Source: Luteimonas_C sp035250245 (GTDB lineage: Bacteria > Pseudomonadota > Gammaproteobacteria > Xanthomonadales > Xanthomonadaceae). Taken from it: a stretch of DNA of 64,000 nucleotides. The stretch spans positions 6,993 through 70,992 of the forward strand of contig DATFFH010000091.1 in the NCBI GenBank assembly GCA_035250245.1, read 5' to 3'. The notes under the pieces are model-generated. The model did not search any database and was not told the DNA's origin. It saw nothing but the letters and a program-made list of their open reading frames with translations. The position numbers and the translations under genes are program-made. Shown one piece after another: positions 41,653 to 52,670 of the stretch; positions within the stretch are counted from its first letter, which is position 1, and each line of letters begins with the position of its first letter.

Positions 41653-43083
41653 ATGCACGACACCCTGTTGCTGTTCGGCGCCACCGGCGACCTCTCGCAG
41701 CGCTACCTGTTCCCTTCCCTGCAGCACCTGCTGCGCGACCGGCTGCTGCCGCCGGATTTCCGCGTGATCGCGGTTGGCCGCAGCGAGCACGACGATGGCG
41801 GTTTCCAGGCCTGGTTGCGCGAACGCCTGGCCAACGGCGACTCGCGCGACGATGCGGCGTTGGAAGACCTGCTCCACCGTACGCACTACATTGCACTGGA
41901 CCTCAATGACACCGCGGCGATGGCCGCGGCCTTGTCGCAGTACGCCGACCGTCCCAGCGTCAGCTATCTGTCCACGCCGCCCGACCTGTTCGCGCCAGCC
42001 ACTCGCGGCTTGAAGGCCGCCGGCCTGCTGGAAGGCGAATCGCGGCTGGTGCTGGAAAAGCCGATCGGCCACGACCTGGCTTCGGCGCGCGAGATCAACG
42101 CCGCGCTCAAGGCGGCGCTGGACGAGTCGCGGATCTTCCGCATCGACCATTACCTGGGCAAAGCGCCGGTGCAGAACCTGCTGGCGCTGCGCTTCGGCAA
42201 TACCCTGATGGAAGCGGTGTGGCACAACCGCTGGATCGCGTCGGTCGACATCCTGGTCGCCGAGACCGCCGGTGTCGACGGCCGCGAAGGCTATTACGCG
42301 AATTACGGCGCGCTGCGCGACATGGTCCAGAACCACATGCTGCAGTTGCTGGCGCTGATCGCGATGGAGCCGCCCGGCGCGCTGGACGCGGACAGCATCC
42401 GCGACGAGAAGCGCAAAGTGCTCCGCGCGCTGCGGCCGATGGCGCCCACCGACGTCGGCACCCACAGCGTGCGCGGCCGTTACGAAGCCGGCGTGGTCGA
42501 CGGCGAGCCCGTGCGCGGCTTCAAGCACGACAGCGACGTGGAAACCTTCGTCGCCGTGCGCGCGCATATCGACAACTGGCGCTGGGCTGGCGTGCCGTTC
42601 CGGATCGTCACCGGCAAGCGCATGCCCTCGCGCGCCACCGAAGTGGTGGTGTCGTTCAAGCCGGTCTCGCACTGGGTGTTCGAGCGACCTAGTAAGGAAC
42701 GTGCGCGTTCCAACCGGCTGCGCATGCGATTGCAGCCGGAAGAAACCATCGAATTGGGCCTGATGGGCAGCCTGGCCGCGCCGGAATGGGGCGCGACCGA
42801 ACTGCAGCCGATGTCGCTGGACCTGTCGATGTCGCCCGCACCCAAGCGCCGCATTGCCTACGAACGCCTGTTGGTCGATGCGCTGAAAGGTGACCAGACC
42901 CTGTTCGTGCGCGACGACGAAGTCGAAGCGGCTTGGCATTGGATCGACAGCATCAGCGACGCCTGGGAAGCCGCCGCCACACCGGTGCAGCCCTACCCGG
43001 CAGGCTCCTGGGGCCCTCCGGCTGCGACGGATTTTCTGCCCGCGACGCTGTTCGGCAACGGTCACAAGAAAAAAGCCTCATGA
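41653..43083 (+). CDS. zwf: glucose-6-phosphate 1-dehydrogenase
   Basis: 476 residues. NADP(H)-binding FGATGDLSQRYLFPSL (8-23), active-site RIDHYLGK (163-170; His166 binds phosphate) and a C-terminal G6PDH domain ending KKKAS. It oxidises glucose-6-phosphate to 6-phosphogluconolactone. Its stop overlaps the glk start (ATGA, 43080-43083), so the two are translationally coupled. Confidence 0.96.
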   Translation: MHDTLLLFGATGDLSQRYLFPSLQHLLRDRLLPPDFRVIAVGRSEHDDGGFQAWLRERLANGDSRDDAALEDLLHRTHYIALDLNDTAAMAAALSQYADRPSVSYLSTPPDLFAPATRGLKAAGLLEGESRLVLEKPIGHDLASAREINAALKAALDESRIFRIDHYLGKAPVQNLLALRFGNTLMEAVWHNRWIASVDILVAETAGVDGREGYYANYGALRDMVQNHMLQLLALIAMEPPGALDADSIRDEKRKVLRALRPMAPTDVGTHSVRGRYEAGVVDGEPVRGFKHDSDVETFVAVRAHIDNWRWAGVPFRIVTGKRMPSRATEVVVSFKPVSHWVFERPSKERARSNRLRMRLQPEETIELGLMGSLAAPEWGATELQPMSLDLSMSPAPKRRIAYERLLVDALKGDQTLFVRDDEVEAAWHWIDSISDAWEAAATPVQPYPAGSWGPPAATDFLPATLFGNGHKKKAS

Positions 43084-44102
43084 GCGCGATCGGCGAGCGC
43101 GTACTGTTGGCCGACATCGGCGGCACCAACGCCCGCTTCGCGCTGGCCGACGTCGATGCCGCCGAACCGCTACTGGCCGAGAGCGTGCGCGAATTCGCGG
43201 TCGCCGATTTCCCTTCGCTCGGCGATGCCGCGCAGCACTATCTCGACAACATCGCGCCGACCCCGCTCGACGACGGCGGCATCCGCCGCGGCGTGTTCGC
43301 GGTCGCCGGCCGCGTCGACGGCGACCACGCACGGATCACCAACCATCCGTGGGTGATTTCCAAGCAGCGCGTGCGCTCCGCGCTCGGCTTCGACGATCTG
43401 CAGCTCATCAACGATTTCGCCGCGCAGGCCATGGCCATCGTGCTGCTGCGCGGCGATGCGCTGGTGGCGATCGGCGGCGCGAACGTCGCGCCTTTCGACG
43501 CCCGCATCGACCGCAACTACGCAGTGATCGGCCCAGGCACCGGCTTGGGCGTCGGCGCGCTGATGGTGCGCGACGGACGCGCTTATCCGATCGAGACCGA
43601 AGGCGGCCATGTCAGCTTTCCGCCCGGTACGCCGGAGGAAATCGAAATCCTGGAGCGTCTGTCCGCGCAGTTCGGGCGCGTTTCCAACGAACGGCTGATC
43701 TGCGGGCCGGGTTTGGTCAACATCCATCGCGCGCTGAGCGAGATCGCCGGCGTCGATCCGGGGCCGATGAAGCCCAAAGACATCACCGAACGCGCCGCGC
43801 AAGGCGATCCGCTCAGCATGCGCAGCGTCGACGTGTTCTGCGCCGTGTTCGGCGCGATCGCCGGCGATCTGGTGCTGACCACCGGCGCCTGGGACGGCGT
43901 CTATCTCACCGGCGGCCTGGTGCCGCGGATGCTGCCCGCCCTGCAGCATTCCGGCTTCCGCCAGCGCTTCGAACATAAAGGACGCTTCTCGTCCAACATG
44001 GCGGCGGTGCCGACGCTCGCCGTCGTGCACCCGCAGCCGGGATTGCTCGGCGCCGCTGCGCTGGCTTTGCAGCATCGGACATCGCCATCGGCGAGCGACT
44101 GA
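43080..44102 (+). CDS. glk: glucokinase
   Basis: 340 residues, the bacterial Glk (group A) type. LLADIGGTNARFALADVD (phosphate-1 motif), LQLINDFAAQAMA, and YAVIGPGTGLGVGALM (ATP site) are present; the ETEGGHVSFPP segment binds sugar. It phosphorylates glucose released by the GH1 enzyme. The start ATG overlaps the zwf stop and its TGA overlaps the pgl ATG. Confidence 0.95.
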   Translation: MSAIGERVLLADIGGTNARFALADVDAAEPLLAESVREFAVADFPSLGDAAQHYLDNIAPTPLDDGGIRRGVFAVAGRVDGDHARITNHPWVISKQRVRSALGFDDLQLINDFAAQAMAIVLLRGDALVAIGGANVAPFDARIDRNYAVIGPGTGLGVGALMVRDGRAYPIETEGGHVSFPPGTPEEIEILERLSAQFGRVSNERLICGPGLVNIHRALSEIAGVDPGPMKPKDITERAAQGDPLSMRSVDVFCAVFGAIAGDLVLTTGAWDGVYLTGGLVPRMLPALQHSGFRQRFEHKGRFSSNMAAVPTLAVVHPQPGLLGAAALALQHRTSPSASD

Positions 44103-44845
44103 TGCCCATGTCCGCCCCACCGCCGATCCAAGACTCGTCCCGCCCCGGTCGGGTGAAATTCCACGCCTATCCGGATGCGGATGCCTGGGCCTGGAGTTGC
44201 GCGGTGGCGTTGGCGGCCAGCCTGCGTCGCGATCTGTCCGAACGCGGCCATGCGCGCCTGCTGCTCTCCGGCGGCACGACGCCGGCGCCGGTGTATCGCG
44301 CCTTGTCGAAGGCGCCGTTGGACTGGGACAACATCGATGTGGCCCTGGTCGACGAGCGTTGGCTGCAACCTGACGATCCGGACAGCAATGCGCGCTTGGT
44401 CCGAGAACATCTGTTGCAGAACCACGCCAAGGCTGCGCATTTCGAACCGATGACCCGGCTCGGACGCACCCTGGAGGAAGCCGTCGCCGGCGCCAATGCG
44501 CATGCGCGCCAGGCGACCACCGCTGCGGTGCTGGGTATGGGCGAAGACGGGCATACAGCGTCATTGTTTCCCGGCTCGCGCGACCTGCCGCGCGCCTTGG
44601 CCAGCAAATCCGATTACGTCGCCTTCGATGCCAGCGGCTGTCCCGGCGCGGGACCTTGGCCGTTGCGGATCAGCCTCACGCCGCACGGCTTGTCGAAAGC
44701 CGGCGAACGCTTGTTGCTGGTTCGCGGCGACGCCAAGCGACGCTTGCTGGACCGCGCGCTGGACAGCGACGACGCCAGCCTCATGCCGGTGCGGATAGCC
44801 TTCACCACGCCCGGCGCCCCGCTCCAAATCCACTGGTGTCCGTAG
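44102..44845 (+). CDS. pgl: 6-phosphogluconolactonase
   Basis: 247 residues, SOL/DevB type. LLLSGGTTPAPVYRAL, VDERWLQPDDPDSNARLVREHLL and GMGEDGHTASLFPGS are the family signatures; His in EDGHTAS is the catalytic-site residue. It hydrolyses 6-phosphogluconolactone to 6-phosphogluconate. ATG at 44102 overlaps the glk TGA; a second ATG two codons later (44108) is also possible. A short GGTGGGCC/GGCCCACC hairpin (44848-44865) follows the stop, before edd. Confidence 0.93.
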   Translation: MPMSAPPPIQDSSRPGRVKFHAYPDADAWAWSCAVALAASLRRDLSERGHARLLLSGGTTPAPVYRALSKAPLDWDNIDVALVDERWLQPDDPDSNARLVREHLLQNHAKAAHFEPMTRLGRTLEEAVAGANAHARQATTAAVLGMGEDGHTASLFPGSRDLPRALASKSDYVAFDASGCPGAGPWPLRISLTPHGLSKAGERLLLVRGDAKRRLLDRALDSDDASLMPVRIAFTTPGAPLQIHWCP

Positions 44846-44847
44846 GG

Positions 44848-44865
44848 TGGGCCTTGGCCCACCGA
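44848..44865 (+). other. small perfect hairpin between pgl and edd
   Basis: GGTGGGCC TT GGCCCACC directly after the pgl stop, without a T-run. It may modulate read-through or RNA stability between pgl and edd. Confidence 0.4.
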
Positions 44866-44939
44866 ACGCATGCCAGCCATCCCGCCAACCAAGATCGCGA
44901 CCTCGATGAAAATCGAAACGAGGCCCGCCTGACGACCCC

Positions 44940-46853
<1,914 letters not shown>

Positions 46854-46868
46854 TTCGAATCGAGACCG

Positions 46869-47531
46869 ATGAGCATGAGCATCGCCGAATACCAAACCCA
46901 AGCCGAACGCCTGCTGCGCGACGCGGGCATCCTGCCCATCGTCACCGTCGACAGCATCGATCAGGCCCGCCGCCTCGCCGATGCCTTGCTGGCCGGCGGT
47001 CTGCGCTCGATCGAATTGACTTTGCGCACGCCGGTCGCGTTGGAAGCTTTGTCGGTATTGAAGAAATCGCTGCCGGAGATCGTCATCGGCGCGGGCACCG
47101 TGCTGACCGAAGCGCAGATCCGCGGCTCGATCGACGCCGGCGCCGATTTCCTGGTCACGCCTGGCACGCCGGCCACGCTGGCCGATGCGCTGGCGAAAGC
47201 ACCGCTGCCAGTAGTGCCAGGCGCCGCGACGCCGACCGAATTCTTGGCGTTGATGGCGCGCGGCTTCCGCGTCTGCAAACTGTTCCCCGCTTCTGCCGTC
47301 GGCGGCCTGGCGATGATCAAAGGCCTGGCGGCCCCGCTCGCCGGCTTGAAACTCTGCCCCACCGGCGGCATCGGCGAGAAAGATGCCGCGGAATACCTGG
47401 CCCAGTCGAACGTGGCCTGCATCGGCGGCTCGTGGATGGTCGCCAAGGAGTGGCTGGCGGCGGGCGATTACGCCAAGGTCACCGAGAGCGCGGCCCGGGC
47501 TGCGGCGATCGTTAAGGCTCGGACTGCATAA
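46869..47531 (+). CDS. eda: KDPG/KHG aldolase
   Basis: 220 residues, trimeric class I aldolase. Schiff-base Lys137 (FRVCKLFPASAVGG), VIGAGTVLT and LVTPGTPATL are visible. It splits KDPG into pyruvate and glyceraldehyde-3-phosphate, completing the Entner-Doudoroff route encoded by this operon. An in-frame second Met (MSMS) lies two codons into the gene. It ends convergently with the discoidin/glycosidase gene across a family D repeat. Confidence 0.96.
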   Translation: MSMSIAEYQTQAERLLRDAGILPIVTVDSIDQARRLADALLAGGLRSIELTLRTPVALEALSVLKKSLPEIVIGAGTVLTEAQIRGSIDAGADFLVTPGTPATLADALAKAPLPVVPGAATPTEFLALMARGFRVCKLFPASAVGGLAMIKGLAAPLAGLKLCPTGGIGEKDAAEYLAQSNVACIGGSWMVAKEWLAAGDYAKVTESAARAAAIVKARTA

Positions 47532-47580
47532 GCGCTTTGAGGCGGCGTCCCCACAGCTAGCTCCGCAGGCTGCGCTCTAA

Positions 47581-47685
47581 GCCGTCATTCCCGCGAAAGC
47601 GGGAATCCAGCGACTTGGTTGTGGGCTACATCCTTGTCGATGAAGAGCGAAGTCACTGGATTCCCGCTTTCGCGGGAATGACGGC
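47581..47685. repeat. family D palindromic repeat pair
   Basis: Arms CCGTCATTCCCGCGAAAGCG and the inverse TTTCGCGGGAATGACGG, about 45 bases apart. It lies between convergent eda and the discoidin/glycosidase gene. It is not of the GTAG type. Confidence 0.88.
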
Positions 47686-47698
47686 TGAAAGCGGAGCT

Positions 47699-50600
47699 TC
47701 ACTTATCTATCTGGATTTCAATCCGCGCAGGCGCCGCACGAATGCGCAACTCGCGGTTCTCCCAACGCACGGCTTTCCCGTCGATCTTCGCCTCGCCTGG
47801 TTCGCTGCGATACGGCCACGGCAAGATCAAACCGCCGGACGGCAACTGGACGCCTTGCGTGATATCGAGCTTCAATATCGAACCCTCTCGCCGCAGCGAG
47901 TAACCCAGCTTCCCGTTCGGCGTGCGCAGATCGCGGATCGCGATGCCCTTCCCGTCCAGCCAATCGGCCGGAATGCCCGCGGCCAGCACGATGCTGTCGT
48001 CGACTTCGCGCACGTAAGCGAACATATCCAGCGCCGAGCGCACGAAATCTGAGGCGACCCAAGCATGCGGCAAATCGCCGACGAAGAACGGCTTGCGCCG
48101 CTCGCGCGCGACGACTTCGGCCCATTGGTTCCAGGCGGCCGGCTCGCGGTCGGCGAAGAAATAATCCACCGCTTCCTGGGCGCGATCGCGCCAGCCCAGC
48201 CGCACGAACGCGGCGACGTTGCGCCATTCGTAGGGCGTGTACGCGTCCCATTGCCGCTTGCCATCGCGGCGCTGCACGAATTCGCGCCAATAACGTTGGA
48301 AAGTGTTCTCCAGCAGGGTTTTTGGCAACCTGCCCTGCTCTCCGCCAGGCGCCAGTGCGATGGTCGTCGATGTCGCATCGAAATCGCCAAGCTCGGCCGA
48401 ACCGGCCAGGTAATCGATCTTGTGGTTCGCCGCCGTCGCCTGCAGCGAGGCGTAGAGATCGTCGCGAAACTGGTCGCGCGAAGCGGCGAAGCGTTTGGCT
48501 TCCGCCGTTTTCCCGAGCCACTGCGCCACTTCCACCGCGTCCTTGTAACCGCGTAAGGCCCAGAAATTGTCCCAGTACGAATGCACCGGTTTGGCCGAAT
48601 AACCTTCGTGGCTGATCGACACGGGCATCATCCCGTAGAACGCCGCATTCTTGGCCTTGTTGGCCTCGGTGCGTTCGCTCAGCCGCAGCTTCTCCATGTA
48701 TCCGAACGCAGCCAGCACATGCGGCCACATTTTCGCCAGGAAAGCCTTGTCGCCGTTGTAGCGGTACAGTTCGGCGATGTTGAAGATCAGCTCGCCGTGG
48801 CTGTCGTTCTCCGGCACCGGATCGCTGCCGCGGCGGTCGACGCAGCAAGGCACCATGCCGTCCTTGAACTGGTACGGCGCATACCAGGCCACGTAGTCTT
48901 TCACCGCATCCTCGCGGCCCATCCGCAGCAGGCCTTCGGAAATCATCGCGCCGTCACGGATCCAGCTGCGCGCGTACGAACGCGTGCCCGGCTGCAAACG
49001 CGGGCCGATGCGCGAGACGAGCATGTGCGCGGTAGCGGTGCGCAGCGTATCCGCCAGCGCTTGGCCCTGCGGAGGCACGTCGATATGCACGCGGTCCAGT
49101 TTGCCGCGCCAATCCGCGGCGGCGGCTTGTTGCAGGCTTTCCGCATCCGCGATCGCTTTTGGCGCCGCACCGGTCATCGGGATCAGCAACGAAATTTCGC
49201 GCCATTCTCCCGGCGCCAACGGCAGGCGATACAACAAAGCGCCGGAAGCGAGCCCGGTCGGGTCGTCCACTCGCTTGGTTTGCGGCCGCTCGCCGTCGTC
49301 CAATTTGGCCACCGCCGAACCCGAGTCGAAAGCGCTGACGAACGAAGCATCCGGGGTCTGCCCGGCGAACACGCGCCGCTGCCCATCAACAGAAACCGTA
49401 TTGCCTTCGATCTCCAGATTGCGGATCGCGCTGACGCCGCCGACGGTATTCAAGAACTGCGTGGGCGGGTTCACCTGCAACGGCCGCACCGCCAAGGCGA
49501 GGATGAAATCGCGGGCTTCTTTGCCGGTATTGGCCAGGCGATAGCGCACGACCAACTGCGAGCTCCTGCTCTCGCCACGGGCGAAGGCGGTGGTCTTGAG
49601 CGAAAACTCCGGATGCTTCCAGTCCACGCTCGGAATCGGCAAATACCCATCCTGCAGCGACTGCGAGGCCTGCACGTCGGCCCAGGTGACCAGCGCCCCG
49701 TCTGCGATCACGAACGGCTCGATGCTGAAACCGCCCTGCGCGACTTCGACCGCGCCGTCTTCGCCGATTAGGCCCTGCTGCTCGCCACCGTCGATGCCTA
49801 GGATCGTCCAGTACGGTTGTTCGCCGATGAAGCCACGCGGATACCAGCCCCTCGGCGAATCTTTCGCTACCGAACGCACGAAATCGTTGGGCGTGGCGGC
49901 GAATTCCAACGGTTGCACCGCCGCTTCTTCCAAACCGAACGTGGCCTGCGGACCGTCGCCGGGCAGGACGCGGAGATAGCGCGCTTCGGATTCGGGCAAC
50001 GCCAGATAGTCCGCGCCGCCGTCGCCGCCGACGACGGTTCGAACATCGCGCCAGGCTTTGCCGTCGTCGGAAGTTTGCACCAGGTAATCGGACGCGTATT
50101 CGCGTGGCGTCCAACGCAGCACCAGGCCGCCGAATTCGCGCGGCTTGCCCAGATCGAGCGTCAGACTCGGCGCCGGTTCGGTTGCGAAATCGGCGATCCA
50201 TGCGGTGTCGCGCTTGCCGTCCACCGTCCTGGCCGCGATCGCACCGCCATTGGCAGCGGTCGAACTGGCCGAAGCTTTTAACGACGAACGGTCTTCTGGC
50301 GGGAGCGGTTCGAAACGGAGCCTGTCGAAGCAAACCGAACCTTTGCCGCCTTCGTTGTTGTAGATGGTGTATTCGAGTTTCGCGCTGCTACGCAGCGCGC
50401 GGTCCGGATCGGGCCCCCAGGCCTTGTCGATATGCCGCTTCTTGTAGCGGACCTCGGACCAGGCGCGCGGGTAGTCGTACTTGGGCCGATTCACCCACCA
50501 GACGTTGTCGCCGCTCGCATCGATCAGCTTGAATTGCAGGTCGTTCTTGGGCGAATCGCCGCGCAGGTCGAACTTGAATTGGTAGTTACCGGGATATTCG

Positions 50601-50845
50601 ACCGGCAGATCGCGTTGGATGCCGACGTAACCGGAAACGCCATTGAAGTCGTAGTCCAGGCACAAGGCTTTGCCGTCGACGCCTTGCGCCTGACGAAGTT
50701 TGCCGGTGACTTGGTTGGAGACGACGACTTTCCAGTCGTTCTGATTTTCGAAGCCGTCGAGCGAACGCGGCGCGGTCTGGGCTTGGACCACGCCGGCAAA
50801 CATCGATCCGGCCAAGACGATGGCGCTTTTGCCTTCAGCCGTCAT
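47699..50845 (-). CDS. secreted discoidin-domain/(alpha/alpha)6 glycosidase-like protein
   Basis: 1048 residues from ATG 50845; the longer open frame before it overlaps the permease gene and is not real coding. Signal peptide about 1-23 (IVLAGSMFAGVVQAQ), a carbohydrate-binding-like N-domain (about 30-165), an F5/8 type C discoidin domain (about 175-300), a beta domain, and a six-hairpin toroid from about 590 with RSWIRDGAMISEGLLRMG, DGMVPCCVDRRG and NDSHGELIFNIAELYR. It probably acts on the locus's glycan in the periplasm. The exact GH family is not recognised. The start codon is inside a family D repeat (GGGAATGACGGC). Last gene of the minus-strand sugar operon. Confidence 0.75.
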   Translation of the reverse strand: MTAEGKSAIVLAGSMFAGVVQAQTAPRSLDGFENQNDWKVVVSNQVTGKLRQAQGVDGKALCLDYDFNGVSGYVGIQRDLPVEYPGNYQFKFDLRGDSPKNDLQFKLIDASGDNVWWVNRPKYDYPRAWSEVRYKKRHIDKAWGPDPDRALRSSAKLEYTIYNNEGGKGSVCFDRLRFEPLPPEDRSSLKASASSTAANGGAIAARTVDGKRDTAWIADFATEPAPSLTLDLGKPREFGGLVLRWTPREYASDYLVQTSDDGKAWRDVRTVVGGDGGADYLALPESEARYLRVLPGDGPQATFGLEEAAVQPLEFAATPNDFVRSVAKDSPRGWYPRGFIGEQPYWTILGIDGGEQQGLIGEDGAVEVAQGGFSIEPFVIADGALVTWADVQASQSLQDGYLPIPSVDWKHPEFSLKTTAFARGESRSSQLVVRYRLANTGKEARDFILALAVRPLQVNPPTQFLNTVGGVSAIRNLEIEGNTVSVDGQRRVFAGQTPDASFVSAFDSGSAVAKLDDGERPQTKRVDDPTGLASGALLYRLPLAPGEWREISLLIPMTGAAPKAIADAESLQQAAAADWRGKLDRVHIDVPPQGQALADTLRTATAHMLVSRIGPRLQPGTRSYARSWIRDGAMISEGLLRMGREDAVKDYVAWYAPYQFKDGMVPCCVDRRGSDPVPENDSHGELIFNIAELYRYNGDKAFLAKMWPHVLAAFGYMEKLRLSERTEANKAKNAAFYGMMPVSISHEGYSAKPVHSYWDNFWALRGYKDAVEVAQWLGKTAEAKRFAASRDQFRDDLYASLQATAANHKIDYLAGSAELGDFDATSTTIALAPGGEQGRLPKTLLENTFQRYWREFVQRRDGKRQWDAYTPYEWRNVAAFVRLGWRDRAQEAVDYFFADREPAAWNQWAEVVARERRKPFFVGDLPHAWVASDFVRSALDMFAYVREVDDSIVLAAGIPADWLDGKGIAIRDLRTPNGKLGYSLRREGSILKLDITQGVQLPSGGLILPWPYRSEPGEAKIDGKAVRWENRELRIRAAPARIEIQIDK

Positions 50846-50930
50846 TCCCGCGAAGGCGGGAATCCAGTGTCTTTTACCCTTCCCGCCAAGAGCAAAGTCG
50901 CTGGATTCCCGCTTCCGCGGGAATGACGGC
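50839..50930. repeat. family D palindromic repeat pair at the glycosidase start
   Basis: Arms CCGTCATTCCCGCGAAGGCG and the inverse TTCCGCGGGAATGACGGC. The left arm contains the ATG (50843-50845) used for the discoidin/glycosidase gene, so the repeat sits between that gene and the permease gene and feeds codons into it. Confidence 0.88.
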
Positions 50931-50958
50931 TTCGAGCATGGGAAAACGGCGCGCGCAT

Positions 50959-51795
50959 TCAACCTTTGACACTCCCGAGCAGCAGGCCTTGGATGTAATA
51001 CCGTTGCAGCAGCAGGAACAGCAACAGCACCGGCAATACCGTGATCACCGCGCCCGCCATCATCATCTCCACGTCCTGGATGTGCTCGCGCGACAACGAA
51101 GCCAGGGCCACCGGCAAGGTGTAGTGCTCCTGGTCGGTCAGTACGATCAAGGGCCACATGAAATCGTTCCAGGCGGCCATGAAGGTGAAGATCGACAAGG
51201 TGACCAGCACCGGCTTGAGCATCGGCAGGACGATCTGGAAGAAAATGCGCAGCTCGCCGGCCCCGTCGATACGTGCGGCTTCAAGCAATTCATCGGGAAT
51301 CGAGCGCGCGTACTGGCGTACCAGGAAAATGCCGAACACCGTGGCCAGCGCCGGGACGATCACCCCGCCGTAGCTGTTGACCAGATGCAGCTGCTTCATC
51401 ATCAGGAACAAGGGCAACATCGCCACCTGAGCCGGAATCACCAGCGCCGCCAGCAGCAGCTGGAAAATACGCTCGCGCCCTTTGAACCGGAGCTTGGCGA
51501 ATGCGTAGCCGGCCATCGTGTTGACCAACAGCGACAGCAATGTGATCGAGAGCGACACCAGCAGGCTGTTGCCGAAATTGCGGGCCATGCCGGTGCGCTC
51601 GAACAACTCGTGGTAAGCGCCCAAGGTCGCTTTCGACGGCAGCAATGGCGGCGGGAAATGGCTAGCCTCGCCGGCCGGCATGAACGACACCGACACCATC
51701 CAGGCCAGCGGCGCCAGGCTGATCAAAGCCAACACGACCAATGCCGTATTCACGGCGATGACGTTGAAGCGCGACTCGCCCACCTGGCGGCTCAT
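50959..51795 (-). CDS. carbohydrate ABC transporter permease, MalG type
   Basis: 278 residues with six spans, the first at about 12-34 (NVIAVNTALVVLALISLAPLAW). The EAA loop is ELLEAARIDGAGELRIFFQIVLPMLKPVL (about 175-203). Inner-membrane half of a CUT1 importer. Its start overlaps the MalF-type stop (51792-51795, ATGA). Confidence 0.95.
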   Translation of the reverse strand: MSRQVGESRFNVIAVNTALVVLALISLAPLAWMVSVSFMPAGEASHFPPPLLPSKATLGAYHELFERTGMARNFGNSLLVSLSITLLSLLVNTMAGYAFAKLRFKGRERIFQLLLAALVIPAQVAMLPLFLMMKQLHLVNSYGGVIVPALATVFGIFLVRQYARSIPDELLEAARIDGAGELRIFFQIVLPMLKPVLVTLSIFTFMAAWNDFMWPLIVLTDQEHYTLPVALASLSREHIQDVEMMMAGAVITVLPVLLLFLLLQRYYIQGLLLGSVKG

Positions 51796-52670
51796 ACCAA
51801 TTCCTTCTTACGCCCCAGGCGCAGCAGCACCGTGGTCACCGCCAGGATGATCACGAACAACAGGAACGCCACCGCCGATGCGCGGCCCAGGTTCCACCAG
51901 CGGAAGCCTTCCTCGAACATGTAGTACAGCACGCTGACCGTGCTCTGCAGCGGATCGCCGCGGGTCATCACGTACGGTTCGGCGAACAATTGGAAATAGC
52001 CGGAGATGGTGATCACGCCCACCACCAGCAGCACCGGCCCCAGCATCGGCAAGGTGATGTGCAGGAACTGGCGCCATTTCGAGGCGCCGTCGATGCGCGC
52101 GGCTTCGTACAGGTCCTGCGGGATCGATTGCAATCCCGCCAGGAAGATCACCATGTTGTAGCCGAAGTTCTTCCACACCGCGAGCAGCATGATCGTCGGC
52201 ATCGCCCAGGCGGGATCGCCCAGCCAGTCGATCGGTCCGATGCCGAAATGCCCCAGCACCCAGTTCACCAGGCCGTAGCTGGTGTGGAACAGATAGCGCC
52301 AAATCACCGCCACCGCCACCAATGTCGTCACCACCGGCGCGAACAGCGCCGTGCGGAAAAAAGCCTTGAAGCGCGACACCGGCGCGTGCAGCAGCATGGC
52401 TGCGCCCAGCGACACGCCGATCGACAAAGGCACGCCGACCGCGACGAAATAGGTGGTATTGCCGAGCGACTTCCAGAACATCGGCGTGCGCAGCAATTCC
52501 CAATAATTGCCGAAGCCGACGAAGCGCAGGTTGGCCGGGTCGGCCAGCGCGTACAGATCGAAATCGGTCAGGCTCAGGCCCAGCGCGGCCAGCACCGGCA
52601 GGCCGAAAAACACGCCGATCACGATCAGCGCGGGCGCCGCGAACATCCAGCCAGCCAGCGAAATCTTCAT
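51792..52670 (-). CDS. carbohydrate ABC transporter permease, MalF type
   Basis: 292 residues from ATG 52670 (MKISLAGWMFAAPALIVIGVFFGLP); the open frame extends further upstream, but that part is the shadow of the binding-protein gene. Six spans; the EAA loop DLYEAARIDGASKWRQFLHITLPMLGPVLL is clear. It overlaps both neighbours by 4 bases, so binding protein, MalF-type and MalG-type permeases are tightly coupled. Confidence 0.95.
   Translation of the reverse strand: MKISLAGWMFAAPALIVIGVFFGLPVLAALGLSLTDFDLYALADPANLRFVGFGNYWELLRTPMFWKSLGNTTYFVAVGVPLSIGVSLGAAMLLHAPVSRFKAFFRTALFAPVVTTLVAVAVIWRYLFHTSYGLVNWVLGHFGIGPIDWLGDPAWAMPTIMLLAVWKNFGYNMVIFLAGLQSIPQDLYEAARIDGASKWRQFLHITLPMLGPVLLVVGVITISGYFQLFAEPYVMTRGDPLQSTVSVLYYMFEEGFRWWNLGRASAVAFLLFVIILAVTTVLLRLGRKKELV

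Noticed and set aside
50846..51157. N-terminal extension of the discoidin/glycosidase frame (to 51157)
   Set aside because: It overlaps the MalG-type permease gene in another frame and reads as composition shadow; a signal peptide begins at 50845.
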